Source: Bacteroidales bacterium (GTDB lineage Bacteria; Bacteroidota; Bacteroidia; Bacteroidales; UBA932). Taken from it: 62,771 nucleotides of DNA. The translations under genes were made by a program, and so were the position numbers. Of the stretch, positions 1 through 8,416 are shown one piece after another; position 1 is the first letter of the stretch, and every line of letters begins with the position of its first letter. Under the pieces are notes generated by a model. The model was not told the DNA's origin. It worked only from the letters and a program-made list of their open reading frames with translations, and made no database searches. The stretch covers positions 1 through 62,771 of the forward strand of contig JAKSJL010000003.1 in NCBI GenBank assembly GCA_024398295.1, written 5' to 3'.

Positions 1-649
1 AAAGCTTGGTCTTGAGTTCCCATACAATGAGTTCCGCGCGTGCTGGAAGATGGGTGGCCAGCCACTTGTTCAGCGCCTCGGTGACAAGTCGTACAGCTGG
101 AAGGCGGTGGCTAGCCTTGTACCTGATATGATCGCTGCTGGTATGCTTGGACATATCTATACATGCCCAGACATGATTGGAGGTGGAGAGTATGGCAGTT
201 TCCTTAACATCGACCAGACCAAGTTTGATCAGGAGCTTATCGTGCGTTCATGCCAAATCCATTCAATGATGCCAATGATGCAGTTCTCTGTAGCTCCTTG
301 GAGAATCCTCAACAAGGAGAATCTCGCCATCTGCCACAAGTATGCTAAGCTTCATGAGGCTATGGGTGCGTACATTGTCGAGCAGGCAGAGAAGAGCTCA
401 AAGACTGGAGAGCCTATCGTTCGCCCTATGGACTATGCATTCCCTGGCCAGGGATTCGAGACATGCAACGACCAGTATATGCTGGGTGACAAGTATCTCG
501 TGGCTCCTATGCTTACCCGTGGCACTGAGCGCAGCGTGAAGCTCCCTAAGGGCAAGTGGATCGATGAGAATGGCAAGGTATACAAGGGTGGAAAGACTTA
601 TGTCCTCGATGTCCCAATCGATAGACTTCCATATTTCGTACAGAAATAG
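1..649 (+). CDS. Glycoside hydrolase family 31 protein, 3' part only
   Basis: The gene enters from the left edge; the reading frame starts at base 2 and gives the last 215 residues. GH31 enzymes are alpha-glucosidases, alpha-xylosidases and relatives. The piece carries the family's late catalytic-domain blocks: a GDKSYSW segment, where GH31 enzymes place the general acid/base Asp, followed by a CPDMIGGGEYGSF block equivalent to the usual D-I-G-G-F region, then FDQELIVRSCQIHSMMPMMQFS and the C-terminal beta domain (PMDYAFPGQGFE, DKYLVAPMLTRGTERSVKLPKG). The nucleophile Asp lies outside the window. The downstream kinase-like gene follows in the same direction 32 bases later, so the two may act together on a sugar. 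Substrate cannot be told from this part. Confidence 0.9.
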   Translation, partial: KLGLEFPYNEFRACWKMGGQPLVQRLGDKSYSWKAVASLVPDMIAAGMLGHIYTCPDMIGGGEYGSFLNIDQTKFDQELIVRSCQIHSMMPMMQFSVAPWRILNKENLAICHKYAKLHEAMGAYIVEQAEKSSKTGEPIVRPMDYAFPGQGFETCNDQYMLGDKYLVAPMLTRGTERSVKLPKGKWIDENGKVYKGGKTYVLDVPIDRLPYFVQK

Positions 650-681
650 TATCTTTGACTAGATACATAACCACATATCTT

Positions 682-1752
682 ATGAAGCACATAGTCGAAA
701 AATTCGCGATAACAGGTGATGTACTTGAGATCAAGCCATTGGGAAATGGCTTGATCAATGGTACGTTCATCGTCAAGACCACAGGTCCGGATTACGTTCT
801 CCAGTGGGTTAACCACAAGGTTTTCACCGACGTCCCTCTTGTCCAGAGAAACATCGAGAACGCCACATCCCACATCAGGAAGAAGCTGGAGATGAAAGGG
901 GAGACTGGCATCGATAGAAAGGTGCTTACTCTGGTACCTCTCAAGGATGGCAGCGCCACCTTCATCTTCGAGGGCGAGCACTACTGGAGAGTCCTTGAGT
1001 ATGTCACTGATTCTGTAACTCTCGAAACTGTAACTCCAGAGACCTCCTTTCTTACGGGTCTGGCGTTTGGTGAATGGGAAGACATGCTCTCGGACTGCGA
1101 AGCTCCTATAGGTGAGTCGATTCCTGATTTCCATAACATGGAGCTGAGAATCAGGCAGCTTAAGGATGCTGTTGCGAATGATGCAGCTGGAAGAGTGAAT
1201 GACGCGGAAGTCCGCGAGATGATTTCTTTCTTCGCAGAGCACGAGAAGGAGATGTGCAAGGCGGAAGATCTCTACCGCGCAGGTCTGCTGCAGAAGCGCA
1301 TCTGCCACTGCGACACCAAGCTGCCAAACATCCTTTTCGATAAGGATGGCAAGGTGCTTTGCGTCATCGATCTCGACACAATGATGCCGAGCTTCATTTT
1401 CTCCGACTTCGGCGATTTCATGCGCACAGCCGGAAGCACCCTGCCAGAAGATGATCCAGCCATCGAGAAGGTGGCGATCCGCATGGACATCTTCAGGGAG
1501 TTCGCGAGAGGATATGTGAAGTCAGCGAAGTTTCTCACCGACGTGGAGAAGGAGAACCTCCCATACGCGACGCTGAGATTCTCATACATGCAGGGCGTCC
1601 GCTTCTTCGCGGACTACCTGAACGGCGACACCTATTACCACATCGACTATCCAGAGCATAATCTGGTAAGGACAAGAAACCAGATAGCCCTCTTCAAGAG
1701 CCAGCTTGAGCATCTCCCTGAGATGCAAGCCTTCGTGGCCGAGCTGTTATAA
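682..1752 (+). CDS. Phosphotransferase (APH/ N-acetylhexosamine 1-kinase-like)
   Basis: A 356-residue protein of the APH/choline-kinase fold. The catalytic loop HCDTKLPNILFD begins near residue 209 (family pattern H-x-D-x4-N) and the metal-binding segment VIDLDTMMPS follows near residue 228. An N-terminal lobe with a GNGLINGTF glycine loop is present. Proteins of this size in Bacteroidota are usually annotated as aminoglycoside phosphotransferase family; the closest characterised relatives phosphorylate N-acetylhexosamines at C1, so a sugar kinase role is likelier than drug resistance. I place the start at the ATG at 682; an in-frame TTG at 655 is possible but poor. It lies just after the GH31 gene and is closed by a strong terminator. 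A TATCTTTG string at 650-657 could be a promoter element, but no -33 box is clear. Confidence 0.82.
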   Translation: MKHIVEKFAITGDVLEIKPLGNGLINGTFIVKTTGPDYVLQWVNHKVFTDVPLVQRNIENATSHIRKKLEMKGETGIDRKVLTLVPLKDGSATFIFEGEHYWRVLEYVTDSVTLETVTPETSFLTGLAFGEWEDMLSDCEAPIGESIPDFHNMELRIRQLKDAVANDAAGRVNDAEVREMISFFAEHEKEMCKAEDLYRAGLLQKRICHCDTKLPNILFDKDGKVLCVIDLDTMMPSFIFSDFGDFMRTAGSTLPEDDPAIEKVAIRMDIFREFARGYVKSAKFLTDVEKENLPYATLRFSYMQGVRFFADYLNGDTYYHIDYPEHNLVRTRNQIALFKSQLEHLPEMQAFVAELL

Positions 1753-1758
1753 TTGCTA

Positions 1759-1790
1759 GAGAGCAGCGTTTTTCGCTGCTCTCTTTTTTT
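1759..1790 (+). terminator. Intrinsic terminator after the kinase gene
   Basis: A perfect 10-bp stem (GAGAGCAGCG at 1759-1768 with CGCTGCTCTC at 1774-1783) with a T5 loop runs straight into a T tract. It begins 6 bases after the stop codon of the kinase gene. Confidence 0.93.
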
Positions 1791-1819
1791 GTCTGTTTTT
1801 CTTCTTTATTGGCATAAAA

Positions 1820-1850
1820 GTTGTTTTTTTGCGGCAGTCATTTATATTTG
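1820..1850 (+). promoter_or_regulatory. Bacteroidota-type promoter for the 1874 gene
   Basis: The -7 element TATATTTG lies at 1843-1850. A weak -33 element (GTTG, 1820-1823) lies 19 bases upstream. The start codon is at 1874. Confidence 0.65.
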
Positions 1851-1873
1851 CTCGTAATTCAACTAAGTGCTGT

Positions 1874-2713
1874 ATGAGAAGGTTTTTATTTCTTTTGTTT
1901 GCATCCGTTGCCTGTTTGGGATGTTACGCTCAGGATGTATCTACACTCAGCGGAATAGGGTACGCAAAGGTCGTGAATCTGCTGGGAACTCCCGAGAAGT
2001 ATGAAGTGCTTGAGTACGACGGCTATTGGGATGTTTTGGATTATAAAACCAAACATTTGTTGTTTAGCACTGAGAATGGTGAACTCGATGGTTTCATTTG
2101 TTGGGATCCGTCTCTGTGTATGCTTTCCGACCAGATTCCTGGTGGTGTGAGGGTGGGCGACTCGATCAGTAATATTCCTTCCTCTGTGGGTGCGCTTCAT
2201 CGCCTTCAGGATCCATTCTTTTACCATCCCTGCCCACTCATCATGAATTACGTGATGTTTGAGCACAGGTGCACGAATTATCTTCTTTCTGTAGAAAATG
2301 ATGTAATTAAGGCGATTGCAATGACCATCTGTGAGGATAATACCGGTGCTGGAACAGACCGCGATTTTGGCGGCTGGTGGGTCGGTGAGGGACTTCCTGA
2401 AAAGTTCGGTACTTATTATGCATATGTGACAGGCAAGCATATCAGACGCTATCTTTGTATTAACAATGAAGACGGTTCTGTCACTGTCAGTCTGATAATC
2501 AGTGATCTGAATTGGCTATCCCAGCTCTCATCTGTAGGGAGTGGTCGAATGAGCTATAGTTACAGCGTGCCAAATGATCCTCGAACTTTTACAGAAACAT
2601 TCTGCAGAGCGTCCGAACCATTCCCATATGAAATCAGGGAAGAACTGTACGAGAAAAAAGTCGCTCCAGAGACAGGAGTTGTATCCTATACTCTCGTAGT
2701 ACCTGCAAGGTAG
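1874..2713 (+). CDS. Secreted protein of unknown function
   Basis: A 279-residue protein. The ATG at 1874 gives a clean signal peptide (MRRFLFLLFASVACLGCYAQ), cut most likely after the alanine of CYA or possibly lipidated at the cysteine of LGC. An upstream in-frame start at 1829 lies before the promoter's -7 box and is rejected. The mature part (for example GIGYAKVVNLLGTPEKYEVLEYDGYWDVLDYK) has the look of a small globular envelope domain of mixed strands; I recognise no family. It is transcribed alone: a terminator lies upstream and the convergent yidD gene begins 6 bases after its stop. Confidence 0.75.
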   Translation: MRRFLFLLFASVACLGCYAQDVSTLSGIGYAKVVNLLGTPEKYEVLEYDGYWDVLDYKTKHLLFSTENGELDGFICWDPSLCMLSDQIPGGVRVGDSISNIPSSVGALHRLQDPFFYHPCPLIMNYVMFEHRCTNYLLSVENDVIKAIAMTICEDNTGAGTDRDFGGWWVGEGLPEKFGTYYAYVTGKHIRRYLCINNEDGSVTVSLIISDLNWLSQLSSVGSGRMSYSYSVPNDPRTFTETFCRASEPFPYEIREELYEKKVAPETGVVSYTLVVPAR

Positions 2714-2719
2714 CGCTTT

Positions 2720-2983
2720 CTATCTTTTGAAGAAATGAAACTCCTCCGGCACGGGATCGTAGCCGGAGCCGCCCCAAGGGTGGCAGCGTAATATGCGACG
2801 GGCCGTGAGGTAGAAACCCTTCACGAGCCCGTGCTTTTTGAATGCCTCCAGGCCGTACTGCGAGCATGTCGGAGTGAAGCGACAGGTTGCCGGCTTGAGA
2901 GGGGAGATGCAGATCTGATAGAAGCGGATAAGCCCGATGAAAGGAAGGGCGAAGATGCGCTTTATGGTGTCCTTGATGCTCAT
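2720..2983 (-). CDS. yidD: Membrane protein insertion efficiency factor YidD
   Basis: An 87-residue protein with the full YidD signature: an amphipathic N-terminal helix ([17 protein letters not shown]), the cysteine block [20 protein letters not shown] and the [14 protein letters not shown] block. YidD helps YidC insert inner-membrane proteins. The start at 2983 follows the rnpA stop by 4 bases; a longer version starting at 3022 would overlap rnpA and add 13 residues with no family support. The order rnpA-yidD is conserved across bacteria, and in Bacteroidota hemD lies next to them as here. Confidence 0.95.
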   Translation of the reverse strand: MSIKDTIKRIFALPFIGLIRFYQICISPLKPATCRFTPTCSQYGLEAFKKHGLVKGFYLTARRILRCHPWGGSGYDPVPEEFHFFKR

Positions 2984-2987
2984 GGTG

Positions 2988-3404
2988 TCAGGCTTTATCT
3001 GGCTCTGAAGCCACTGTTTCACTGGCCTTGAGCATCTTTGTACGCACCGCCATCAGCACTTCGATGACTGCTGCGCTTATCTGCTCGAAGGACAGGATCT
3101 CCTTCGTGTTATAGAAGAAGAAAAGATCACAGCCCATGCCGGGAACCTCCAGGATGCCCTTGTTCAGACGATAGGACTCGCGCAGAAGTCTCTTGAGGAG
3201 ATTTCTCTTCACTGCTCTCTTGAAGAACTTCTTCGGAGCCGCGACCATGATGCGGTTCGCGCCCTCGGCTCCGCCTGGAATCAGGTAGCAGTATTTCAGA
3301 GGCCCATAGACGCCCCATTTCCCCTTTTCAAGGAGAGTGCTCACTGCGGTCTTGCCGTAGAGATGCTCCTCCTTTCCGAAGGTATGGCCCTTGGTCTCTG
3401 ACAT
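2988..3404 (-). CDS. rnpA: Ribonuclease P protein component
   Basis: A 138-residue basic protein that binds the catalytic RNase P RNA and assists 5' maturation of tRNA precursors. The family's RNR motif is seen as [17 protein letters not shown] around residues 65-81, preceded by the strand [18 protein letters not shown]. The length is normal. The C-terminal tail ([13 protein letters not shown]) is a family-variable extension. It lies 7 bases after hemD and 4 bases before yidD, so the set is one operon. Confidence 0.95.
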   Translation of the reverse strand: MSETKGHTFGKEEHLYGKTAVSTLLEKGKWGVYGPLKYCYLIPGGAEGANRIMVAAPKKFFKRAVKRNLLKRLLRESYRLNKGILEVPGMGCDLFFFYNTKEILSFEQISAAVIEVLMAVRTKMLKASETVASEPDKA

Positions 3405-3411
3405 TTCGATA

Positions 3412-4155
3412 CTAGCTGTTCTGCTTCAGAAGAAGCTCGATAGCGGCTGCTACTGATGAGCAGTCTGGGTTCGGTGCCTTGACAGCTACGCTGTATCCTG
3501 CCTCTTCCATGGCTTTCACCACGCTCTTTCCGTAGGTGATGAAGAGCAGGTCCTTCTGCTCGAACTCAGGATAGTTCTCGTCGAGGGACTTGAGGTCTGA
3601 TGGGTTATATACCACTGCGCAGTCGTAGGCGTGAAGGTCTACATCCTTGAGGTTCTGTGATACGGACTTTACGAATGCAGCTGTCTTATAGTCAAGCCCT
3701 TTCGCATCGAAAAGTGATGTGAGGGACGCTGATGACGAATTATCTGAAGTGGTGATGAGGAACTTCTCTTCCTTGTGCTTAGGGCCGATGAGGTCGATGA
3801 TGGACTGAGGTGTACCTGTGCCGAAGAAGATTTTCCTCTTCCTGTATACGATGTGCTTCTGGAGATACATGGCCACAGCTTCTGTCGAGCAGAAGTACTT
3901 CATAGTTTCAGGAATCTTCACGCGGAGTTCTTCGCTGAGCTGAAAGAACGCATCGATGGCGCTTCGTGATGAGAACACGATGGCTGTATGGTCAAGGATA
4001 TTTATCCTCTGTGCGCGAAATTCTCTGGACGAGAGCGGCTCTATGAGAAAAAATGGCTTGAAGTCTATCTCTACTCCATACTTCTCAGTGAGCGCTGTGT
4101 AGGGGGTCAGGTTTAGCGGTGCACGCTGTGAAATAAGTATCTTTTTGATATCCAT
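3412..4155 (-). CDS. hemD: Uroporphyrinogen-III synthase
   Basis: A 247-residue two-lobed protein of the HemD family, which closes hydroxymethylbilane into uroporphyrinogen III in haem and corrinoid synthesis. Family features are the N-terminal ILISQRAP strand, FSSRSAIDAFF (the usual T/S-S-x-x-A-V-x-x-F element), a mid-protein FCSTEAVAMYL block and the C-terminal ITYGKSVVKAMEEAG block. The sequence is divergent, as is usual for HemD. The setting between DUF4271 and rnpA is the standard Bacteroidota arrangement and supports the call. Other haem genes are not in the window. Confidence 0.85.
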   Translation of the reverse strand: MDIKKILISQRAPLNLTPYTALTEKYGVEIDFKPFFLIEPLSSREFRAQRINILDHTAIVFSSRSAIDAFFQLSEELRVKIPETMKYFCSTEAVAMYLQKHIVYRKRKIFFGTGTPQSIIDLIGPKHKEEKFLITTSDNSSSASLTSLFDAKGLDYKTAAFVKSVSQNLKDVDLHAYDCAVVYNPSDLKSLDENYPEFEQKDLLFITYGKSVVKAMEEAGYSVAVKAPNPDCSSVAAAIELLLKQNS

Positions 4156-4189
4156 TCTTTTACAATGCTGCTGCCGTGGTCACGAATGG

Positions 4190-4918
4190 CTACAGAAGGA
4201 CTGAAGCCGCTATGATCGCGCCGGTAGGCAAAATTTCAAGGGCGCAAAGATACAAAATAGTCTGGATAGGACCACAAAATGAATTGAAAATTTGGAGTTT
4301 GCGCACCAATGCAATGAAATATATCAGCCCTCCAGTGGCGTAAATGACCATTCTTGTGGTGGTTTCATCCACGCTGAGGAACATGCACACGCCCAAGGCG
4401 ATGAAGAGCATGAGGCTGGCTATGATGAAGTAGTTATGCGATGAGTGATGGGCTGCCAGGGCTGTCTCCATCCTTCTGCAGCTAAGTGTGCTTAGGTTAA
4501 ACAGGATCCTTCGTACCAGCACGTACAGCACCACGACGCCCATGGCGACCAGCGTCTGCATGGCAGGGGAGAGGGACTGGCAGAACTCAAGCTGGAAGAG
4601 GTCATAGCGGCTGGCCAGCAGGCTGACCGGCAGCAGCATGACCGCGGCTACCTTGTTCCTGGGATTCGCAAGCTTGAGGCTGGCGTCGATGTTCAGGTTT
4701 CCCTTCCATCTCCACAGGCAGTCCAGAAGTGAGGGGACGATGTCGATCAGGTTCGCGAGGTTAATGAGCGCGAGGATGACGAACGCGATGAGCAGGGACG
4801 AGTTCAGGAGGTTGTCGCTCCAGATCGCGATGTCAGCGATAGCGCTCGTGCCCTGGGTGGGCATGAGCATCCTTCCGCTCACGAATGCGGAGTCTCCAGG
4901 GTGTATCGCCAGAACCAT
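4190..4918 (-). CDS. DUF4271 integral membrane protein
   Basis: A 242-residue multi-pass membrane protein with about six hydrophobic segments (for example LLIAFVILALINLANLI, LVAMGVVVLYVLVRRILF, YFIIASLMLFIALGVCMFL and TILYLCALEILPTGAIIAA near the C terminus). The PTGAI ending is typical of DUF4271, a Bacteroidota family of unknown role that is regularly encoded beside hemD. Its start overlaps the stop of yciH by one base (ATGA), so translation is probably coupled. Confidence 0.85.
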   Translation of the reverse strand: MVLAIHPGDSAFVSGRMLMPTQGTSAIADIAIWSDNLLNSSLLIAFVILALINLANLIDIVPSLLDCLWRWKGNLNIDASLKLANPRNKVAAVMLLPVSLLASRYDLFQLEFCQSLSPAMQTLVAMGVVVLYVLVRRILFNLSTLSCRRMETALAAHHSSHNYFIIASLMLFIALGVCMFLSVDETTTRMVIYATGGLIYFIALVRKLQIFNSFCGPIQTILYLCALEILPTGAIIAASVLL

Positions 4919-5262
4919 CAGTTTCCTCTCTTCGCCTTATATCCCATCCCCAGAAGGAGATTTGTCACTTTTTCGCGCAGGTCGCCCTGGATGGTGATCT
5001 CGCCGTCCTTCGCTGTGCCGCCTACGCCACACTTGACCTTGAGGGCCTTGCCCAATGCAGCCAGATCCTCCTGGGTGCCCACGAAACCCTTCACCAATGT
5101 CACCTGCTTTCCCGCGCGGCCACTTCTGTCAATGGTCACGATGAGCTTCTGCTTGGAAGGCTCGAGGGTCTCGGCTTCCTCTGCTACTTCTTCGTTGAAA
5201 ACGAAGTCGGGATTTGTAGAGTACACTACTCCAAGTCTCTTTTTCCAGTCGTTGTCTGCCAT
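4918..5262 (-). CDS. yciH: SUI1/YciH family translation factor
   Basis: A 114-residue protein related to eukaryotic eIF1 (SUI1). The SUI1 fold is seen in the C-terminal two thirds: KLIVTIDRSGRAGKQVTLVKGF, then the LGKALKVKCGVGGTAKDGEITIQGD block, which holds the conserved C-G-V-G-G-T segment. Bacterial YciH is thought to act in start-codon selection. The start could be 5262 (MADNDWKK) or 5271 (MHAMADN); I use 5262. A -7 promoter element lies only 8 bases before 5271. It is first gene of the minus-strand operon running to yidD. Confidence 0.9.
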   Translation of the reverse strand: MADNDWKKRLGVVYSTNPDFVFNEEVAEEAETLEPSKQKLIVTIDRSGRAGKQVTLVKGFVGTQEDLAALGKALKVKCGVGGTAKDGEITIQGDLREKVTNLLLGMGYKAKRGN

Positions 5263-5275
5263 GGCGTGCATAATT

Positions 5276-5309
5276 TTTGCAAAGATAACGATTTTCGTTT
5301 GTATCTTTG
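5276..5309 (+). promoter_or_regulatory. Promoter for the DUF2723 gene
   Basis: TTTG at 5276-5279, 22 bases, then TATCTTTG at 5302-5309. It lies in the short gap between divergent genes, and its -33 element is interlaced with the opposing -7 box at 5280-5287. Confidence 0.75.
5280..5287 (-). promoter_or_regulatory. -7 promoter element for yciH operon
   Basis: The plus-strand word CAAAGATA reads TATCTTTG on the minus strand, a perfect Bacteroidota -7 element. It lies 8 bases upstream of an ATG at 5271 and 17 upstream of the one at 5262, so the leader would be very short. No clear -33 box was found. Confidence 0.6.
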
Positions 5310-5329
5310 CCTTTCTGAACATGACAAAT

Positions 5330-8300
5330 ATGGATAAGAAAAAATTCAACCTGTGGAACCATGTCACCGCTGCGCTGGTGTTCCTGGTGTCTGCAGTCAC
5401 ATATCTCTGCACCATTGAGCCATCTGCGTCTTTCTGGGATTGTGGAGAGTTCATCGCTTCATCATACAAGCTTGAGGTAGGTCACCCACCGGGGAACCCT
5501 ATGTTCCAGCTCATTGCCCGCATATTCACCATGTTCGGTGATAACATGCATGCGGCGGTGCTCGTGAACTCCATGAGCGCATTGTGCTCAGCTCTCACCA
5601 TCTTCTTCCTCTACCTTACCATTGTCTTTTTCGCAAAGAGGGTAGTAAAGACTGGTGCCGATGGTGAGTATAGCCTTGCCGGCAGCATTGCCGTGCTCGG
5701 CAGTGCAGCTGTGGGCGCGCTTGCATACTGCTTCTCCGACACATTCTGGTTCTCGGCTGTGGAGGGTGAGGTATATGCCATGTCATCCCTTTTCACTGCA
5801 CTCGTGTTCTGGGCCATGACCAAGTGGTATGACCAGGCAGACACGCCATATGCAAATAGATGGATAGTGCTCATCTCGTTCATAATGGGCCTCTCCATCG
5901 GTATCCACCTGCTGAACCTGCTTGCCATCCCTGTCATCGTCTTCATCTACTACTATAAGAAGAATGAGACAGGAACCTATGGCTTCTGGGAGCTGGTGAA
6001 GATAATGGCCATCTCCGTAGTGATACTTGGACTTCTGGTGTTCATCGTGATACCATATTTCCCTAAGATGGCGGCATACTGCGACCTTCTGTTCGTGAAT
6101 GGCTTCCACCTGCCGTATAACACCGGCGCCGCATTCTTCCTTCTGGCAGTGCTTGCACTGTGCTTCTGGGGCCTCTTCGTGACAATGAAGAAGTCACAGG
6201 TGTTCTGGAATACCGTGCTGCTGTGCGCGACCACAGTCATCATCGGATTCTCGGCATTCTCCATCGATGTCATCCGTTCATGTGCAAAGACCCCTACAAA
6301 TGAGTATCAGCCAGATAACGCCTTCACCCTCGTGAGATACCTCTCACGCGAGCAGTATGGCAGCACCCCTCTCATTTACGGACAGTACTATGACGCACCA
6401 TACGATCTCAATTCTTCGAAGTACTGGGCTCCAGTGGATGGCAAGTACAAGAAGGTGGATGGTCCAGTGGATGCCAAGTACCGCTCTGAGGGCAAGATGC
6501 TCTTCCCTCGTATGTGGAGCTCCGATGGCAGACACGTGGCATTCTATGAGTCATATACAGGAGGAAAGGGAAAGGTAGTGCCTGGCGCTTCCCACAGGAA
6601 GCCAAGCATGTTCGCAAATCTCTTCTTCTTCTTCGATTACCAGATGAACTGGATGTACTGGCGTTATTTCATGTGGAATTTCGTCGGCCGTCAGAATGAG
6701 ATCCATAGCCCTTCTCCTGGAGAGGTCTTCTACGGAAACTGGGAGAGTGGAATCAAGCCTCTGGATGACATGCGTCTGGGTGACCAGAGCGACGCTCCAG
6801 CGGTGCTTAAGGAAAACAAGGGAAAGAACCATTACTTCTTCCTTCCTCTCATCCTCGGTCTCATAGGACTCTTCTTCCAGTTCGCCAAGGACAAGAGAGG
6901 CAGCTGGCTGGTATTCCTCATGTTCTTCATGACGGGTATCGCCATCGTGCTTTATCTTAACCAGCCACCTTATCAGGTGAGGGAGCGTGACTACGCGTAC
7001 GCCGGTTCATTCTACTCATTCTGTATCTGGATTGGCCTGGCTGTAGCGGCCCTCTACGAGCTCATCACCGAGCTTACCAAGGGCAAGTCTGAGCTTGTGG
7101 CATCTGCTGCGGCTACCATTACTTGCCTCTTCGTACCTGCTCTCATGTGTGCCCAGAACTGGGATGACCATGACAGGTCAAACAGAGCCACTGCAGTGGA
7201 GATGGCGAAGAACTACCTTAACTCAGTGGGTCCAAACGGTATCCTCATCACCCATGGTGACAATGATACCTTCCCTCTCTGGTACGCCCAGGAGGTGGAG
7301 AATGTCCGCACAGATGTGCGTATATGCAACACCTCGCTTCTCGGTACAGACTGGCATATCGACCAGATGAGATACGCTTGTAACGAGTCTGCTCCTCTTC
7401 CACTTGCAGTGGGTCAGGACCAGTATCTCTATGGTACAAATGAGTACGTATACATCTACGATACCCGCGAGGAGATTACCGACATCTCCGATGTCATGAA
7501 GGTGTTCAGAGACCCTAGGGCGAAGGTTTCGCTCCAGAGTGGAAGAAAGGTGGACTATCTCTGCGCAAAGAAGATAAGGATCCCAGTGAACAAGGAGAAT
7601 GCACTGAAGAGTGGCATCGTGCCAGAGTGCTTCGCCGAGCTTATCCCAGAGTCTATCGTCATCGAGATCCCTCAGGACAAGGATTATCTCACCAAGCCTG
7701 AGCTCTTCATGCTCGACCTCCTGTCGAACTACCAGTGGGACAGACCTATCAATATGCTGAACCAGGGTGGTGACATAAACATTGGCCTGAAGAACTATCT
7801 CATGTATGATGGCTTCTCTGCCCATATCGTTCCGTTCAGAAACAAGATAGGCAGCCTCGACGCAGGCATGGTGGATACAGACCGTCTGTATAAGATGATG
7901 AAGGAGACATTCACCTGGGACGCCCTCAGCAGGACAGACTATTTCGTGGATTATCAGAACATGTTCACCTTCCTCGGCGTGATGTCACAGAGAGGTCTGT
8001 TCGTCACTGCCGCACAGGCTTTCATGGATGCTGGTGAAGAGGATCGCGCCCTTGAGATGCTGGATATGTGCCAGGAGAAGGTGAAGAAGGAGATGTTCCC
8101 TTACGAGACCATCCCTGTGGGATTCTCCGGAAACGACTACATGGTCATAAAGATGGTGAGCATGTACTACCAGATGGGTCAGTCAGACAAGGCTCGTGAC
8201 ATCGCGGTGGATCTGTTTAACTCCCTGCTTGAATCTGCGAGATTCTTCATCGAGTTCTACGATTTCGCGAAGAGCGACTTCGAGCTCTGCGGTACCTATA

Positions 8301-8416
8301 TGTACTATCTGGAGGATGCAGTCAAGGCAGGAGGCGACGAGGAGCTTGCCACGAAGATCCATGACAACTTCGAGTCCCTGCTGGACTACTATTCAAAGGG
8401 TTCGGATGAGTCCTAG
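5330..8416 (+). CDS. DUF2723 giant membrane protein (O-mannosyltransferase-like, GT117 type)
   Basis: A protein of about 1028 residues. The N-terminal half is polytopic, with a first transmembrane helix (HVTAALVFLVSAVTYLCTI) followed by a loop SFWDCGEFIASSYKLEVGHPPGNP. That acidic loop resembles the catalytic first loop of protein O-mannosyltransferases, and DUF2723 is placed with such C-type glycosyltransferases. The C-terminal quarter is soluble and helical with TPR-like segments (AAQAFMDAGEEDRALEMLDM; YYQMGQSDKARDIAVDLF). Bacteroidota glycosylate many exported proteins, so an envelope glycosyltransferase is a fair inference; the substrate is unknown. The start may be 5321 or 5330; upstream in-frame starts lie within yciH and are rejected. 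Its stop shares a CTAG with the next gene's stop. Confidence 0.88.
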   Translation: MDKKKFNLWNHVTAALVFLVSAVTYLCTIEPSASFWDCGEFIASSYKLEVGHPPGNPMFQLIARIFTMFGDNMHAAVLVNSMSALCSALTIFFLYLTIVFFAKRVVKTGADGEYSLAGSIAVLGSAAVGALAYCFSDTFWFSAVEGEVYAMSSLFTALVFWAMTKWYDQADTPYANRWIVLISFIMGLSIGIHLLNLLAIPVIVFIYYYKKNETGTYGFWELVKIMAISVVILGLLVFIVIPYFPKMAAYCDLLFVNGFHLPYNTGAAFFLLAVLALCFWGLFVTMKKSQVFWNTVLLCATTVIIGFSAFSIDVIRSCAKTPTNEYQPDNAFTLVRYLSREQYGSTPLIYGQYYDAPYDLNSSKYWAPVDGKYKKVDGPVDAKYRSEGKMLFPRMWSSDGRHVAFYESYTGGKGKVVPGASHRKPSMFANLFFFFDYQMNWMYWRYFMWNFVGRQNEIHSPSPGEVFYGNWESGIKPLDDMRLGDQSDAPAVLKENKGKNHYFFLPLILGLIGLFFQFAKDKRGSWLVFLMFFMTGIAIVLYLNQPPYQVRERDYAYAGSFYSFCIWIGLAVAALYELITELTKGKSELVASAAATITCLFVPALMCAQNWDDHDRSNRATAVEMAKNYLNSVGPNGILITHGDNDTFPLWYAQEVENVRTDVRICNTSLLGTDWHIDQMRYACNESAPLPLAVGQDQYLYGTNEYVYIYDTREEITDISDVMKVFRDPRAKVSLQSGRKVDYLCAKKIRIPVNKENALKSGIVPECFAELIPESIVIEIPQDKDYLTKPELFMLDLLSNYQWDRPINMLNQGGDINIGLKNYLMYDGFSAHIVPFRNKIGSLDAGMVDTDRLYKMMKETFTWDALSRTDYFVDYQNMFTFLGVMSQRGLFVTAAQAFMDAGEEDRALEMLDMCQEKVKKEMFPYETIPVGFSGNDYMVIKMVSMYYQMGQSDKARDIAVDLFNSLLESARFFIEFYDFAKSDFELCGTYMYYLEDAVKAGGDEELATKIHDNFESLLDYYSKGSDES

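Noticed and set aside
598..1308. 236-codon minus-strand frame over the GH31 and kinase genes
   Set aside because: It is antisense to two well-supported genes and has no domain.
682..1752. Aminoglycoside resistance determinant
   Set aside because: The APH-fold motifs are shared by many small-molecule kinases, and the neighbouring glycosidase gene points to a sugar substrate.
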